Of a stretch of 64,000 nucleotides of DNA, positions 39,421 through 50,475 are shown in pieces (position 1 is the stretch's first letter; the number at the start of each line of letters is the position of its first letter). Below the pieces are notes generated by a model. It saw only the letters and a list, made by a program, of their open reading frames with translations, was not told the DNA's origin and searched no databases. Both the position numbers and the translations under genes were made by a program. This DNA comes from Pohlia nutans (taxonomy: Eukaryota; Streptophyta; Bryopsida; Bryales; Mniaceae). The stretch lies in contig CM040087.1 of NCBI GenBank assembly GCA_022496805.1, positions 13,528,001-13,592,000 on the forward strand. Reading direction: 5' to 3'.

Positions 39421-39706
39421 TGAAGTTAAAAGTTATTGGTGGATGGTTCCGTAGGGCTTCGTAGTATCTCCAGAAAGTGGAGGTGGTCCTTGTCTATTTT
39501 AGTCTAACTTATGTGGAAAGTGTCCAATTTGTCCAATCACATGCACACACAATAACATTTATTCTCTGCAGATGTTGGAATGTGATATTGGAGGGTGTGA
39601 TAATAAGTTCAAAGTGTATCTTAAGAAAAAAATTGCATGGGGTTGCTTGGCCTTGACCATGCAACAATGTGTCTTCCAAAGTTCCAATCAAAGTTGTATA
39701 ATTGGC

Positions 39707-40518
39707 TTAACCCTTTAGTGCCCGGGGTACTGTAGCTTAGAGCCCTGCATTTCAATAGAAATTTTCACTGTGGTTGAGACTACCAAAAATAGAATGGGTT
39801 AAATTAGAAAGTAACCGTACAATTCTATTCTCAACTCGAGAGCACACATTTTATTAAAATTTGAGAATCATCCGATGGTGGGATTGGAAGATTATAGTAT
39901 GTATTTGAACTGTATAATGCACGCTCAAAAACAAGATTTTGGGGGGGTGTGTGACTTCAAAGTTAAATATAATTTGAGGTAAATTTTCAAAAATAAAAGC
40001 AAAGAAGTTCAGCTATGCCCTATGTCAACACCTCTCCATTGCAATCTTTCATATCAAAAATAGACTCACACATAATTATTGTGAGATTTATAAGTGAAAG
40101 TGACTTGTCCATGTACGGTTTAGGACAAAATTTTATACGTTGAAAATTGACAGGAGTGGGTACATTAGTCACGATCGGATTACACACACTAATGGAAGAT
40201 GAAGAAGAGAACACAATCCAAAAAAATAAAACAAGATAACAAACTTCCAAACACAAGAAATACTACACAATACATATGTTGTTTTTGTAAGTATTTACTG
40301 TATTTTCAAGTATTTACAGTATTTTCGCATTCTGTTGATAGGTATTTTGATAGTTGTACAATTCCAAATTGAAAATTTCTTTTTCTAGAAGGTGCGTAAT
40401 GTATGTGGGCAAATCTGAACTTCAAAACTGAAGTTCCAATTCTTCACGGATTCTCTGCTATTTGCATTTCGGACGTTGTAGTGACCATAATGTGGTTTGC
40501 TGGGCACTAAAGGGTTAA
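39707..40518. mobile_element. TTAA-flanked element, family J copy 2
   Basis: Same termini (TTAACCCTTTAGTGCCC and its complement) and closely similar interior as 21263-22072, in opposite orientation. Small differences include a run of extra G near 39941. Confidence 0.85.
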
Positions 40519-40619
40519 GGCGGCAAAGTTCTTATGGTCCATGATTAGGGGATCAATTATTTGAATTGTTTGGCTTGATCGCAATGACATTTGTTTTAAT
40601 CAGGAACTTTGGTCTTCTC

Positions 40620-40862
40620 AGAAAGTTGATTCATTAATATCTTATCTGTAATCGAGAATTTTGAATTTTATGTTTCAAATTTTACATACAAAAATACCTA
40701 TGATTGCAATCATAGATCTAACCATATGGATAGAATCTAAAATTCATAATGTACAACTTTTACTTATACATCAAGTTCAAAATATCCCTCTTAGTTGCAG
40801 TTTATAATGCATCTTTGCAATTCTCCAAATCTAAAGAGGGCTGTAGGTATTTAGGGGTTAAA
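40620..40862. repeat. Family H copy
   Basis: It matches 14580-14820 (same orientation) and ends ggtatttaggggttaa. Confidence 0.6.
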
Positions 40863-41469
40863 TGCGCTTGATGGAGATAGTGTACATGCACTTTCTTGTG
40901 CAATAATGGGTGAAGGGACAATTATGCATGTTTCTACCTGCATTTTGTTTTGATTTTTGGAGAAATGCTAAAGTGACGATATTGTGTTGCGTAGCAAAAT
41001 ATTTTCGTATTCATTTATAAATTTGGATAGAATGATCTTTTCATCCACCTATTTGGAAATATCCACCTATTCCATTCAACGATTTCATACAATTTATTTC
41101 CAAAATTGGAACAATTTGGCATCTTCATTAATTTTTTCTTCAGATTTTCCTTAAGGCATGATGCACCGCAATTAATTTTTGGTCCTTTTAGGCATTTAAA
41201 TTGTCAAAAAAATCACTGATTTCTACCTTATTTTTAGAGTGTTGCTTTATTTTGGATGCAAATGTATGGGTTGCTTTTTGTGTAGGAGATTATGATTATG
41301 GATGCACATATACCTTAAGTGTAACAAAAGCTAGTGCAGAACCAAGACTTGAATGTATGGTGATAAAGTACCAATTGATGCGTGTGTTCCAGAGAAAGTC
41401 CTTATAAAGAGTATCTAACAAGTTTCATAATTGTAATGCTGGGTCCAAAACCAACATCAGCACAAACCA

Positions 41470-41725
41470 CAAGTGATCATACACCAATGCTGTCAGGTGA
41501 CTTTGAGGGAATCTGTTGTCAACCAAGAAATATAAAACACATAATTAGAAATCACTCTAACGCACGACATAATCGAACGCAACGCAAGAAAAGAGTATCA
41601 TGGCTCTACTTTCGACACTCTAATGTAGTTGCACAGTGCCTGAATAGTTGCAACAAGAAAAGACAAGGCTTTGAATATTTTTTGTTTCTCAATTTTACCT
41701 TCTTCCATTTTGGGAACGCAGAGGC
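41470..41725 (+). repeat. Dispersed repeat, copy 2 of a pair
   Basis: Same orientation as 34498-34750. A 136-codon open frame across it is not supported, because the paired copy does not keep the frame. Confidence 0.65.
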
Positions 41726-41731
41726 AAGTGC

Positions 41732-42004
41732 GGCCCCGACTCTAAATCCCCCCTTGACGTTAATGCAACGCGACAAGAATTGCCCCCTATTTTGTGCATG
41801 TAGGGGCTCACCTTAAAAAATAACCCCCTCTTCTAAGAATTAAAAATTTCAGAGGGGGACCCCCTAAACTAATTTGGGGCCTTCAGTCTCAAATTTGGAA
41901 AAAAATTGCCAAAAAAGACCCTATGGTGCCCAAAATGGAAATTTAAGAAAATGAGGCCCATGGGTGAATAGTGTTTGCATTAACGTCAAGGGGAAATTTA
42001 GAGT
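41732..42004. mobile_element. MITE with 11-bp target-site duplication
   Basis: GAGGCAAGTGC stands at 41721-41731 and 42005-42015. The ends cgactctaaat..ccccttgacg and the complement cgtcaaggggaaatttagag pair over about 30 bp, ending at tgcattaacgtcaag. The 9-11-bp duplication suggests a Mutator-like element (inference). Confidence 0.8.
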
Positions 42005-42138
42005 CGAGGCAAGTGCAAGGGCTTGGTGTCATGAGCAAAATGAGAGCAAATTGAGCTTGCAAAAGGGAGTTCTTGTTTCCTTCTGAGCAATAGCCCTGCT
42101 TTGTGAATCTCTACTCAAAATCTACACGGGTGTACACT

Positions 42139-43028
42139 CAGGTCCAATTTGCTCACGAATTCCTCTGAGCGGGAACTTTTTTATAAACTTTGAACAATGT
42201 GTGTACTCAAAAATGATCTGATTTGGAAACCGTAAAGTGCGTTGCAATCACATTGGAGTGTACTACATATCATTACAAATTTACACATGAGTTAGTGAAA
42301 ACCATATAACAAGTTACAAATATTATATGCACTATTTGTCATTGAGTGCTCTCACCCTTTGCTTCAAATACAGTGTCCGATCTAGCAAGCATCTTTGAAA
42401 TGAGCATTTGAAATTGTTTTTGAGATATTTGAGCCCAAACTTGTTGAATGATTTGTTCTTCATAATCTTTTTGATTTCATGGGTTGTCTCCAATCATCAA
42501 GGTACCTACTATGGTGTACTAGAGCACCATTCTCCATCAATGTGAGTTGAATAGGTTTATCATGCATAAAATAGAAGCCGCTCAATGTATTTTTTAAAAT
42601 AAGTTCTACAATATCAACTACCAATTGTTTAGTTGGAGGAATGATGACAAGTGGACTTTTGTCAAAACCCGTGAAAGCCCCTACACCATTATAAAAGAAG
42701 AAATTACAAAAGAGACAGATGAAATGATACGAATCATCCAACAAGTATAGGCACAAGTATCTCAAGAACAATTTCAAACCAATATACTTGCTAGATTGGA
42801 CACTGTATTTGAAGCAAAGGGTGAGACCACTCAATGATAGATAGTGTATATAATATTGTAACTTGTTGTATGGTTTTCACTGATACATGAGTAAATTTTT
42901 AGTGATATTGTAGTACAATCCAATGTGATTGCAATGCACTTTACAATTTCCAAATCGGATCATTTTTGAGTATGTTCAAAGTTTCTGAAATTTTCCCCCA
43001 GAGGAGAATTCGTAAGCAAATTGGACTG
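42139..43028. mobile_element. Palindrome made of two Tc1-like transposase tails
   Basis: The arms of about 260 bp (about 42139-42400 and 42770-43028) are inverted repeats ending caggtccaatttgct / agcaaattggactg-type. Minus strand, left copy: a frame at 42460-42834 includes LTLMENGALVHHSRYLDDWR, like the second DDE-domain block of Tc1/mariner transposases (usually with D where N stands). It is followed in another frame by IIQQVWAQISQKQFQMLISK, MLARSDTVFEAKGEST and a stop at 42339. Plus strand, right copy: EEITKETDEMIRIIQQV, TAG, AQVSQEQFQTNILARLDTVF, EAKGETT and a stop at 42837. Both are broken. Confidence 0.7.
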
Positions 43029-43384
43029 GACTGTACAGTACATCAAGATCAGCTGATCATATTCACACTATTGCATCAGGATTATGAATGATGATGTCAT
43101 TTGGTCACGACAAAACTAAAATCATGTTGGAAATGTTCTAACTATTCCATGAATATTCTTAAATATTTTAGAAATATTTCCTATATTCTCAACAAAGGAC
43201 CAACGAGAGTTCTATGTGATGAACATGACATCCATTTGTTTGTTTGAAAACCTTGTCCTACATTGATCATTTAACTTTGAAAACCTTGTATGTCATGGAT
43301 CATTTAACTTAGAGGAGGTACTCTTGTTACAAGCCAATCTGACATCCATTTGTTCGACTGTCATCTAGGAGAACCCTCTACTGC

Positions 43385-43571
43385 GCACCTTAGTAGAAAT
43401 CATATTAATAATATCGTCAAAATGTCATTTGGTTTGTGTTGACTATAACATAGATAACATGAAAGTAACGTAATTTGCGTTATAAATTTACGTTATCTGC
43501 GTTATTGTCAACACAAAATCAAATGACATTTTGATGATATTTCTAACATGGATTTCTACTATTAAGTGTGC
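43385..43571. mobile_element. Foldback element, 187 bp
   Basis: tagtagaaatc, aaaatgtcattt, gtgttgac and agataac/gttatct on the left are complemented on the right (aaatgacatttt, gtcaacac, gatttctacta). It is nearly all stem, with a loop near 43480. Confidence 0.8.
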
Positions 43572-45054
43572 TATTTCGGAGGAGTTATTGTTTTCACAAG
43601 CTAATTTATTCAAAATAGCCCACCTAATTTGTTCAAGCTAATTTGTTCAACATACATGGTTTTTTTTCTTGGACAATACAACCTATAGGAGAACCAATGT
43701 GTGGCACTGCTCCAACATATTGGAATATGAGTGGTCCTCATGTAGGTTGTGTTGCCCAAAAGAAACCCAACGCGATCACCAACCTCGAGGGGTGCAGTGT
43801 TCTAAACATGTACGAGTATAAGTGAGTCAGTGCACATGAGGGATATTAATTTGAACATTGCCGTATTACGTATACATATAATAAACATATTAAGAGTTGA
43901 AAATATTGACGTATACATGCATTAACATATATTTAGAATGGAATAGAACTGTATAGAAAAGTTTAGGTATATAATCCCTCGTATAAAGGGGGTTTTTAGA
44001 TGGATTCTCAAACATAATGTAGAGTGCACCCTCCAAGCCACCAACTACCAAAACCTCAACATGATCTGTTCTATGTGGACGTCTTCAATTACAAGTAACT
44101 ACAGTTGGTGGAGTAAAGAATGGCTCATACATTCTTTAATTTAATGAAGTTCCAATTACTCGTTGACAAGTTGTAAACAATTTATTTATCTATTTTTGAA
44201 CAATGTATTGCACTTTGACACATTTGGACCTATGTAGCCACATCCCTTCAAATAAACTCCATGCCAATCGAATGGAGACAAAGAAAGGATTGGCGTTCCA
44301 AAAGAACTGGTTAAGGTGAACATATCTAAAACTATCCAAGACTCAATTCCGCACCTATCATTGACCCCTTTGGGATTGACACAATTTCACCTCACTTCAA
44401 GTGAACACTAAATGCACTAAGTGATAGGTGGAAATAGGTGTAAATAGAGCAGTTTTAGGTACTTCAATGAATGAAAATGAGATCACTAAGTGATGATCAA
44501 GCAATAAAGACAATGGAGGAAGCAATTGAGCACCGCACTCAAGTAGATTCCTTGCGGTGTAAATGGGTGGAATTGCTTGTAAATGGGACACGGTTGTGAG
44601 TGTGCATTACAAGAGTTCAACACGTAAGCCTCCCTTCACAAGCTCACACTCTGACACCCCTATGAATTTATTTATCTATTTATTCATTTAATTAAGAGAT
44701 TCTTTCCGAATTCAATGGCCAATGGAAAATGCAGTCAGATAAGGGTAGTGGTCCATGCACTGTGAGTGTTGCAGTAGCCACGTACGTTGTAGCGCTTTCA
44801 TTGTCAAAGATGAAACAAAGCAGCAGGCATTATTGTTACAGTAAGTAAGAATGGTGTTCAAAATAGAATAAGGCATCTTGGATTCTGGGAAGGAGAACAG
44901 AATGCACCGATCGAAGTCAATGCATGCAAGTGTCATATATCACGGAGACTCACACTAGTAGCATACCTGTTGTTTTTCATTCCTCACTTTGTGAGAACAG
45001 TGAACATGTGAGAACAGTGAACAGTGTCGAAATATCATGCCTATATTTCTGTCT

Positions 45055-45165
45055 TCTTGTGACCAAAACTACTCACCAACATTGACACAACCCATGTGCC
45101 TGGCACGGTTTCATTCCTTTTTCATTTATCGTAAGTGAAAAATGACACATTTCCTACTAGTGTCA
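45055..45165. repeat. Dispersed repeat, inverted partner of 47517-47625
   Basis: cttcttgtgaccaaaa, gacacaacccatgtgcc and tcctactag match the complement of the SSL intron 1 segment. Confidence 0.65.
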
Positions 45166-45220
45166 GTAGTTTGATATGATAGCAGAGATTGGACATTAGC
45201 ATGACTCGCCAATCACATAG

Positions 45221-45362
45221 AGATAAATAAAAGATTCCCATATGGGAAACAGGGACACGATTGTAACTTTCCCAGATCGAAATACACCAAGAAAGTTACA
45301 ATTGTGAGAATTTTGTCCCACTTCCCATATGAAATCCCATGTGGGAATGTCTTTATTTCTCC
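45221..45362. mobile_element. Small foldback element
   Basis: aaataaaagattcccatatggg and gattgtaactttc pair with gaaagttacaattgtgag and cccatgtgggaatgtcttta on the right. Non-coding. Confidence 0.65.
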
Positions 45363-46021
45363 CTGTGAATCATCATGACGTAACATCCCCGGCGAGCAAT
45401 TTTAACGTCATTGAAGCCAGCATTGTGTTACATGATCCAACGTTTTTGGCATGTAACACAGCCATCCATCAGCTGCTCATCATTCCATAGCCAGAAGCGG
45501 ACAGTACCGAAACTTGCAGAACTGACAGCCACGGTACGTCTTCGTTATTACATGACTTTCTGCATTCGTCCAATCCCTTAAAGCTGTTTTTTGGCGTCAT
45601 AAAGGTACATGCAATCCATGTTATTGGCGTCACCAATGCACGTGCTACTTGCATTACAATGCAGAGAACAAACACATATACAACAACTCATGAATCCGGA
45701 GAGTACCAATCATGGTGAACATCCGGAGAGTGTCAATCATGGTGATCGAACATGGCTTTGAAATAGCCACTCTGAAGCTAGGATGACGCAAACAGTGTTG
45801 ATTTTGAGCAGAGAACAGCCAATCTAGCTCACAATGTAATCGCTTTAGAGTCACCCACCTTAGTTTCTGATCATCCGGTTCACCACGCTTTTGTGATTTG
45901 TATCAGACAGTCCTCACATTGACAGAGCTTATTGGATCAGGCCGGGTAAGCTAGCTTCATGTCCACAGCTGTCCACTTTGAAAGACTTCAAATCTGCTTT
46001 TTGTAGAAATCTGGAGCTCAG

Positions 46022-46494
46022 GGTCCATTCACGCTAATACAAACCAAAGGTGCCTCGTTTTGAGTGCTTTAGAGAGTTTAGAGAGTCCTTTGGAGAGTGA
46101 TTGCCTCACCAGCTCACTGTATCTAGAGACAAGAAAGTCGTGATTTTTATTCAAAGAACAATTTTGTAGTGTATTTTTTCAATTTTCATTCACATGATCA
46201 TCATTGTCATTCAATTATCCCAAAATTTATACCAAAAAAGTGTTATTTATCATTTAGAAAAGTCCTTAATTTGTGAGTCATTAAAACCACTGCTGACGGA
46301 GCTATTCTAGTGCTTTTGATAGCTAATTGTTTACAATATTTCTTTCATCTCGTACTATGTGTTTTATATACATGTTGGAAACATTGACATATCACTTTCC
46401 TCTCTAATTACGATTTAAATTAAACATCACATTGAAAATGCCTTGAAAAAGCACTGCTGACAAATCAGGTGGTTCGTATTAGCTTGAATGGACC
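46022..46494. mobile_element. MITE 130 bp upstream of the SSL start codon
   Basis: ggtccattcacgctaataca plus aacca on the left and its complement (2 mismatches in 25) on the right. Its right end is only 134 bp before the SSL ATG, so it lies in the promoter or leader. Confidence 0.75.
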
Positions 46495-46627
46495 AGTCGA
46501 CAGAAAGCATTTGTGAGAGGCCGGGTCTAATACAGATCAGAGCGTGCTGTTTGTGAAGCATAGATCGATATAATGACATTGATAGTGTGTGGGATTGTTT
46601 GTTGCAGAGATTAATTAGTGAAGCAAA

Positions 46628-49600
46628 ATGGGGACCGTGCCGGCGCTGTTGAAGATGGTGGTGCACGCCTTGGTGGCGGCGATGTTGGCGTCATACAAGG
46701 AGCCTCTGGGAGCTCAGGAGTGGGGGACGAGATACAGTGAGCTGGTGAGGCAATCGCGTCTGGAAGCGCCCGCGGCGCTGCGCCTTCCTGCACATCCGGC
46801 AGCCAAAGGCGTGTACGCGCACAACGACATTCTGTACAACGTGACGAAGTTGGGCGAGGGCGAGTTGGTGCTGCCGGAAGACGTGCAGCCGGATCCCACC
46901 GGGACGTTCCTGTACGTGGCGAACGCAGACGGATGGATCAAGAAGTACTTCCTGGCGACCGGAAGAGTGGAGAATTGGACGTTCGTGGGCGGGAGACCCT
47001 TGGGACTTGCTCTGGACAGTGCCGGCCATGTCCTCGTCTGTGAACCCATCCAAGGACAATTGATTCAGGTGTGTGCAAATCTCCCAACTCACTACTATGG
47101 TTGGTTGTCCTAAAACCACCAACTGAAGCAATCTGGTCTATTTTTGGCAGTGCTAAATTCGAAAAGAAAATATGACTGCATTCGAAATAGCTTTTGATGA
47201 GGATTGCAAAAATTTGTAACATCTCATTTGCATTTGTCAATTTTATACAAAATTCCAAAGTGGAAAGTAAGCTGTGACCCAAATCAAACCTTTAGGTTTC
47301 CCCATGTCCACACCATATGGTACTAACTTTCACTGATAATGATACCCAAAACCACCGACTATTTCTTCGCAATGCATGACGTGTCATTGATTTACTTGAA
47401 TAGTGAAATTGGTGGTTTTGGGTCTCAACTGTGGTGGCCCCAAGAAAAGTCTACATGTCATAATTGGGGGAGGTGGTGGTTTTAGAACATCCTACATTAA
47501 AAACCTTGTCACCACTAGCTAGTAGGAAATGTGTTGTTTTTCACTTAGTAAAAATGAAAAAGGAATGGAACCGCGCCTGGCACATGGGTTGTGTCAATGC
47601 TGGAGAGTGCTTTTGGTCACAAGAAGACAAAAATATAATCACTATATTCAACCACTATTCACTCTTTCCACGAAGTGTGAAATGAAAAAGGAGAGATCTA
47701 CTACTGGTGCGCATTTCACCTCCTGAAATGGGGAAAGGACGGGCACTACTAGCAAAGGTGTCGCTTCTCACTCAGAACAGTGACGGAGTTCATTGTACAC
47801 ACTTGTCCTTCGTGACAAATCACACTCACCAAGTCTTTGAGCACCTCGACAGTGGGTGTGAAGTAGTGCAGTTTGACTCACCTACCAAGTGAAAAGCGAA
47901 TGCCTTCTTGTAGTGGGGGAACATTTGTCCCGTTGTGACCAACACTGCTACTTAGCAGACCTCGATGGAGCCACTGTTTTAGCCAATTGTGGTGCCCTTC
48001 CACTGCTTTATGTGGTGAAAGGCAACACCATGTTCTACAAGTGTCCTGCTTGATCCATTTCGGTGGTTCTATTCAACTACTAGACTTGCATTACGTAAGA
48101 GACACGGTCATTCATTTATCAAGAGTTGGTTTTAGAACATTACTGTAGAACGCGATTTCAATGTCGTTAGTATTGACTTCGTTGTTGAATAGTGGAAGAC
48201 CCATTCTTTGAAGATTGAGAAATTTCATTCTTCTCCTCCAAAGGTTAAAAATGAACGTGAGGATCAACAAGCCATGTCCATTCTCATTCTTCACATTTGC
48301 CTAAACAGGAGTCACAATTTCTTCATGGAGAATGGCCACGATTGGCTCTACGTTTCTCTCCATAAAATCAAACTTCTCGGATGAGGTGTGACATCCCATA
48401 ATGTGATCAATTGAATGCGTCATTTCTAAAACCATGTATCCTTGGTCCTTTTGGGGTCAATATGAAATATGACAGATAAGCAAAGACACGGGAGTGAAGA
48501 AGGTGTTGGCAACGGAAGCGGAAGGGGTGAAGTTGGGGCTCATCGACGAGGTGATCGTGGCCAGCGATGGGCGCATCTTCTTCACCGACGCCACCTCCAA
48601 GTACCCGCTGTCAACCTGGTGGTACGATGTGCTGGAATCGCGGCCACACGGGCGCCTCCTGGTGTACAATCCCGTCACGAACTCCACGACCGTTCTGCTC
48701 AAGGATCTCCAATTCGCAAACGGCGTCGCGCTCTCCGCAAGCGAGGACTACCTGCTCTTCTGCGAGACCACCCTGGCGCGCGTCTCGAAACTCTACCTCC
48801 AGGGTCCCCTCACGGGCACCACCGAGCTTTTCATCGACAATCTGCCCGGCCATCCGGATAACATCCACCGTAACGAAGCTGGCGACCGATTCTACATCGC
48901 CATGCTCGCCAACAGGTCATCCCTTGATCCCTACAATGCATTGATTGGCTCCGATTGAAGGGTTTAGGGTTTAGGGTTTACCAAAGCTCGCGGCCGATTC
49001 TACATCACCATGCTTGCCAACAGGTGATCCAGGCTTCTACAATGCATTAATTGGCTCCGCTCCATGGAGTTGACAAGGTTTTTCTTGATCTGACAAGTTC
49101 GGAAAAGAACTGATCGAACAGTCGAAGAACTGATTGACGGGAATGCACTTACAGATTTTATGTTCGAGGCTTCCGTGTTCTAAACCCTAAACCCTAAACA
49201 GACTTCTACAATGCATTGGCGAAGGAGTTGACAAGGTTTTTCTTGATCTGACGAGTTCGGAAAAGAACTGATCGAAGAGTTGTGAATGGCTGACAGGAAT
49301 GCACTTACAGATTTTGTGTTCGAGGCTTCCGTTGTTCTAAACCCTAAACCCTAAACAGGCTTCTACAATGCATTGGCGAAGGAGTTAACAAGATATTTTC
49401 TTGATCTGACAAGTTCGGAAAAGAATTGATCGAAGAGTTGTGAATGGCTGACAGGAATGCACTTACAGATTTTGTGTTCGAGACGCCCGTGTTGAAGCAT
49501 CTGCTGGCGTGGGACGAGAAAGTCTACAGCCTTTACAACAACATGCCGAATATTGCGAGGATTCTGGAGGTCGATGCACAGGGGACGCCTCTGCAGATGT

Positions 49601-49725
49601 ACGAAGACTCCACCGGCAAGGTCATGGGCATGGTGACAACTGCCGTGCCGTCTGGCGATGGCCGCAGTCTCTTCGTCGGTGGATTGCGAGACAACTTTGT
49701 TGGCCGCATCCAACTGCTACAGTGA
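46628..49725 (+). CDS. Strictosidine synthase-like protein
   Basis: Exons 46628-47068, 48476-48915, 49455-49725, giving 383 residues with matching phases (0 and 2). Recognisable features are an N-terminal hydrophobic signal or anchor (about residues 4-22), LPEDVQPDPTGTFLYVANAD, GGRPLGLALDSAGHVLVCE, VIVASDGRIFFTDATSKYPL, WWYDVLESRPHGRLLVYNP, FANGVALSASEDYLLFCETT and NLPGHPDNIHRNEAGDRFYI, ending FVGGLRDNFVGRIQLLQ. This is the six-bladed beta-propeller of the strictosidine synthase-like/adipocyte-plasma-membrane-associated family. Such plant proteins are usually secretory and mostly lack Pictet-Spengler activity, so alkaloid synthesis should not be assumed. The introns are loaded with repeats, and intron 2 holds partial copies of both neighbouring exon ends. 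Confidence 0.92.
47096..48470. repeat. SSL intron 1: several repeat fragments
   Basis: 'ctaaaaccaccaa' type ends appear inverted at 47109 and 47467 (ggtggttttag), with an inner pair at 47346 and 47405 (ccaaaaccacc / ggtggttttggg). A further copy is at 48124. 47517-47625 is the inverted partner of 45055-45165. 48413-48456 is a family C terminus. The intron is 1407 bp. Confidence 0.55.
48413..48456. mobile_element. Family C MITE terminus near the SSL exon 2 acceptor
   Basis: catttctaaaaccatgtatc followed by cttggtccttttgggg matches the right end of 51868-52097. The other end is not identifiable. It ends 19 bases before the AG at 48474-48475. Confidence 0.6.
48882..49063. repeat. Duplicated SSL exon 2 end with telomere repeats between
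   Basis: The end of exon 2 and the start of intron 2 (48882-48957) recur at 48988-49063 with changes. Between them, at 48960-48980, stand exactly three TTTAGGG units. Confidence 0.85.
49069..49480. repeat. 158-bp tandem triplication around the SSL exon 3 acceptor
   Basis: tgacaaggtttttcttgatc starts at 49071 and 49229, and as taacaagatattttcttgatc at 49386. Each copy ends with ggaatgcacttacagatttt, the beginning of exon 3. The first two then switch to gaggcttccgt and a short CCCTAAA run (49181-49199, 49338-49356). Only the third continues as a real exon. Confidence 0.92.
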
Positions 49726-50475
49726 GACATTTTTCTTCCGTGAATGTTCCACAAGCTGGACAGTTGTCTGAGAACATAAGAGATTTAGTGCCTTTCACAT
49801 TTGCTGAGGGTTTCACAACTTAGGTCCCCAATTCTGGTCTCGATTTGAAGTCACTTCAATACTGCATCCAGGGTGCAGGAATTCCATCTGCTACCTGAGA
49901 ACGAGTCACATAGAGCTAACTTGGAAGCTCTAGAATCTCAAGCATAGGAGAATTAATACCTGCTTCACAATTTTACTTTTCTCTATATGTAATCTTGAAT
50001 CCCTTCTGCACCAAGGGTACATGAGACAATGGCTCAGTGAATGATATTCGATATACTTAGGTAGATCCCTAATACCAACAATGAAGAAAAATGTGCTTGC
50101 GAAAGAGCAATAGCCAACAAAATTAAACTTACTTTTCAACGTTTCCATGATTTACAAATGTCAGGTAGCATCAATCTCTGACCAACCGTACAATCACTCA
50201 ATCTATACGATGCTCCTGCTCTCATACACTGCAGATTTGAATGGCCAACCTCGGTGAAAGAGGATACTTTAAGTAAACATAATAACCCTGTCCAAATCGA
50301 TTGCCACAGTTTCAGGACCTTGCAAGAACAATCAATCTGTGAGCAGCACCCTCACAACCTATTAATAACAGTTTGAGATAGTCAGGAGCAAAAGGCTGAA
50401 CTGTGAAAATGAACCAAGTCGGCAGACCTCACATTATATGTATACACAAGAGGATTTGGCAAGCAAGACCAGCTG
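49726..50475. other. Intergenic between convergent SSL and DRP5B genes
   Basis: Short stretch of about 750 bp for two 3' ends. No repeat or gene seen. Confidence 0.6.

Larger units (their letters stand above)
38780..46550. other. Gene-free transposon-rich region
   Basis: No intact gene seen. It includes a MITE with a nested LINE fragment (39015-39420), family J copy 2, a family H copy ending at 40862, a repeat-pair copy, a MITE with an 11-bp duplication (41732-42004), the Tc1-like palindrome (42139-43028), and small foldbacks at 43385, 45221 and 46022. The stretch at 43600-45050 shows no structure I can name. Confidence 0.6.

Noticed and set aside
41382..41816. 144-codon open frame
   Set aside because: It crosses a dispersed repeat and a MITE boundary. 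The repeat partner at 34498-34750 does not keep the frame.
48960..49356. Chromosome end suggested by TTTAGGG units
   Set aside because: Only two to three units per site, in both orientations, between normal genes: interstitial, not a telomere.
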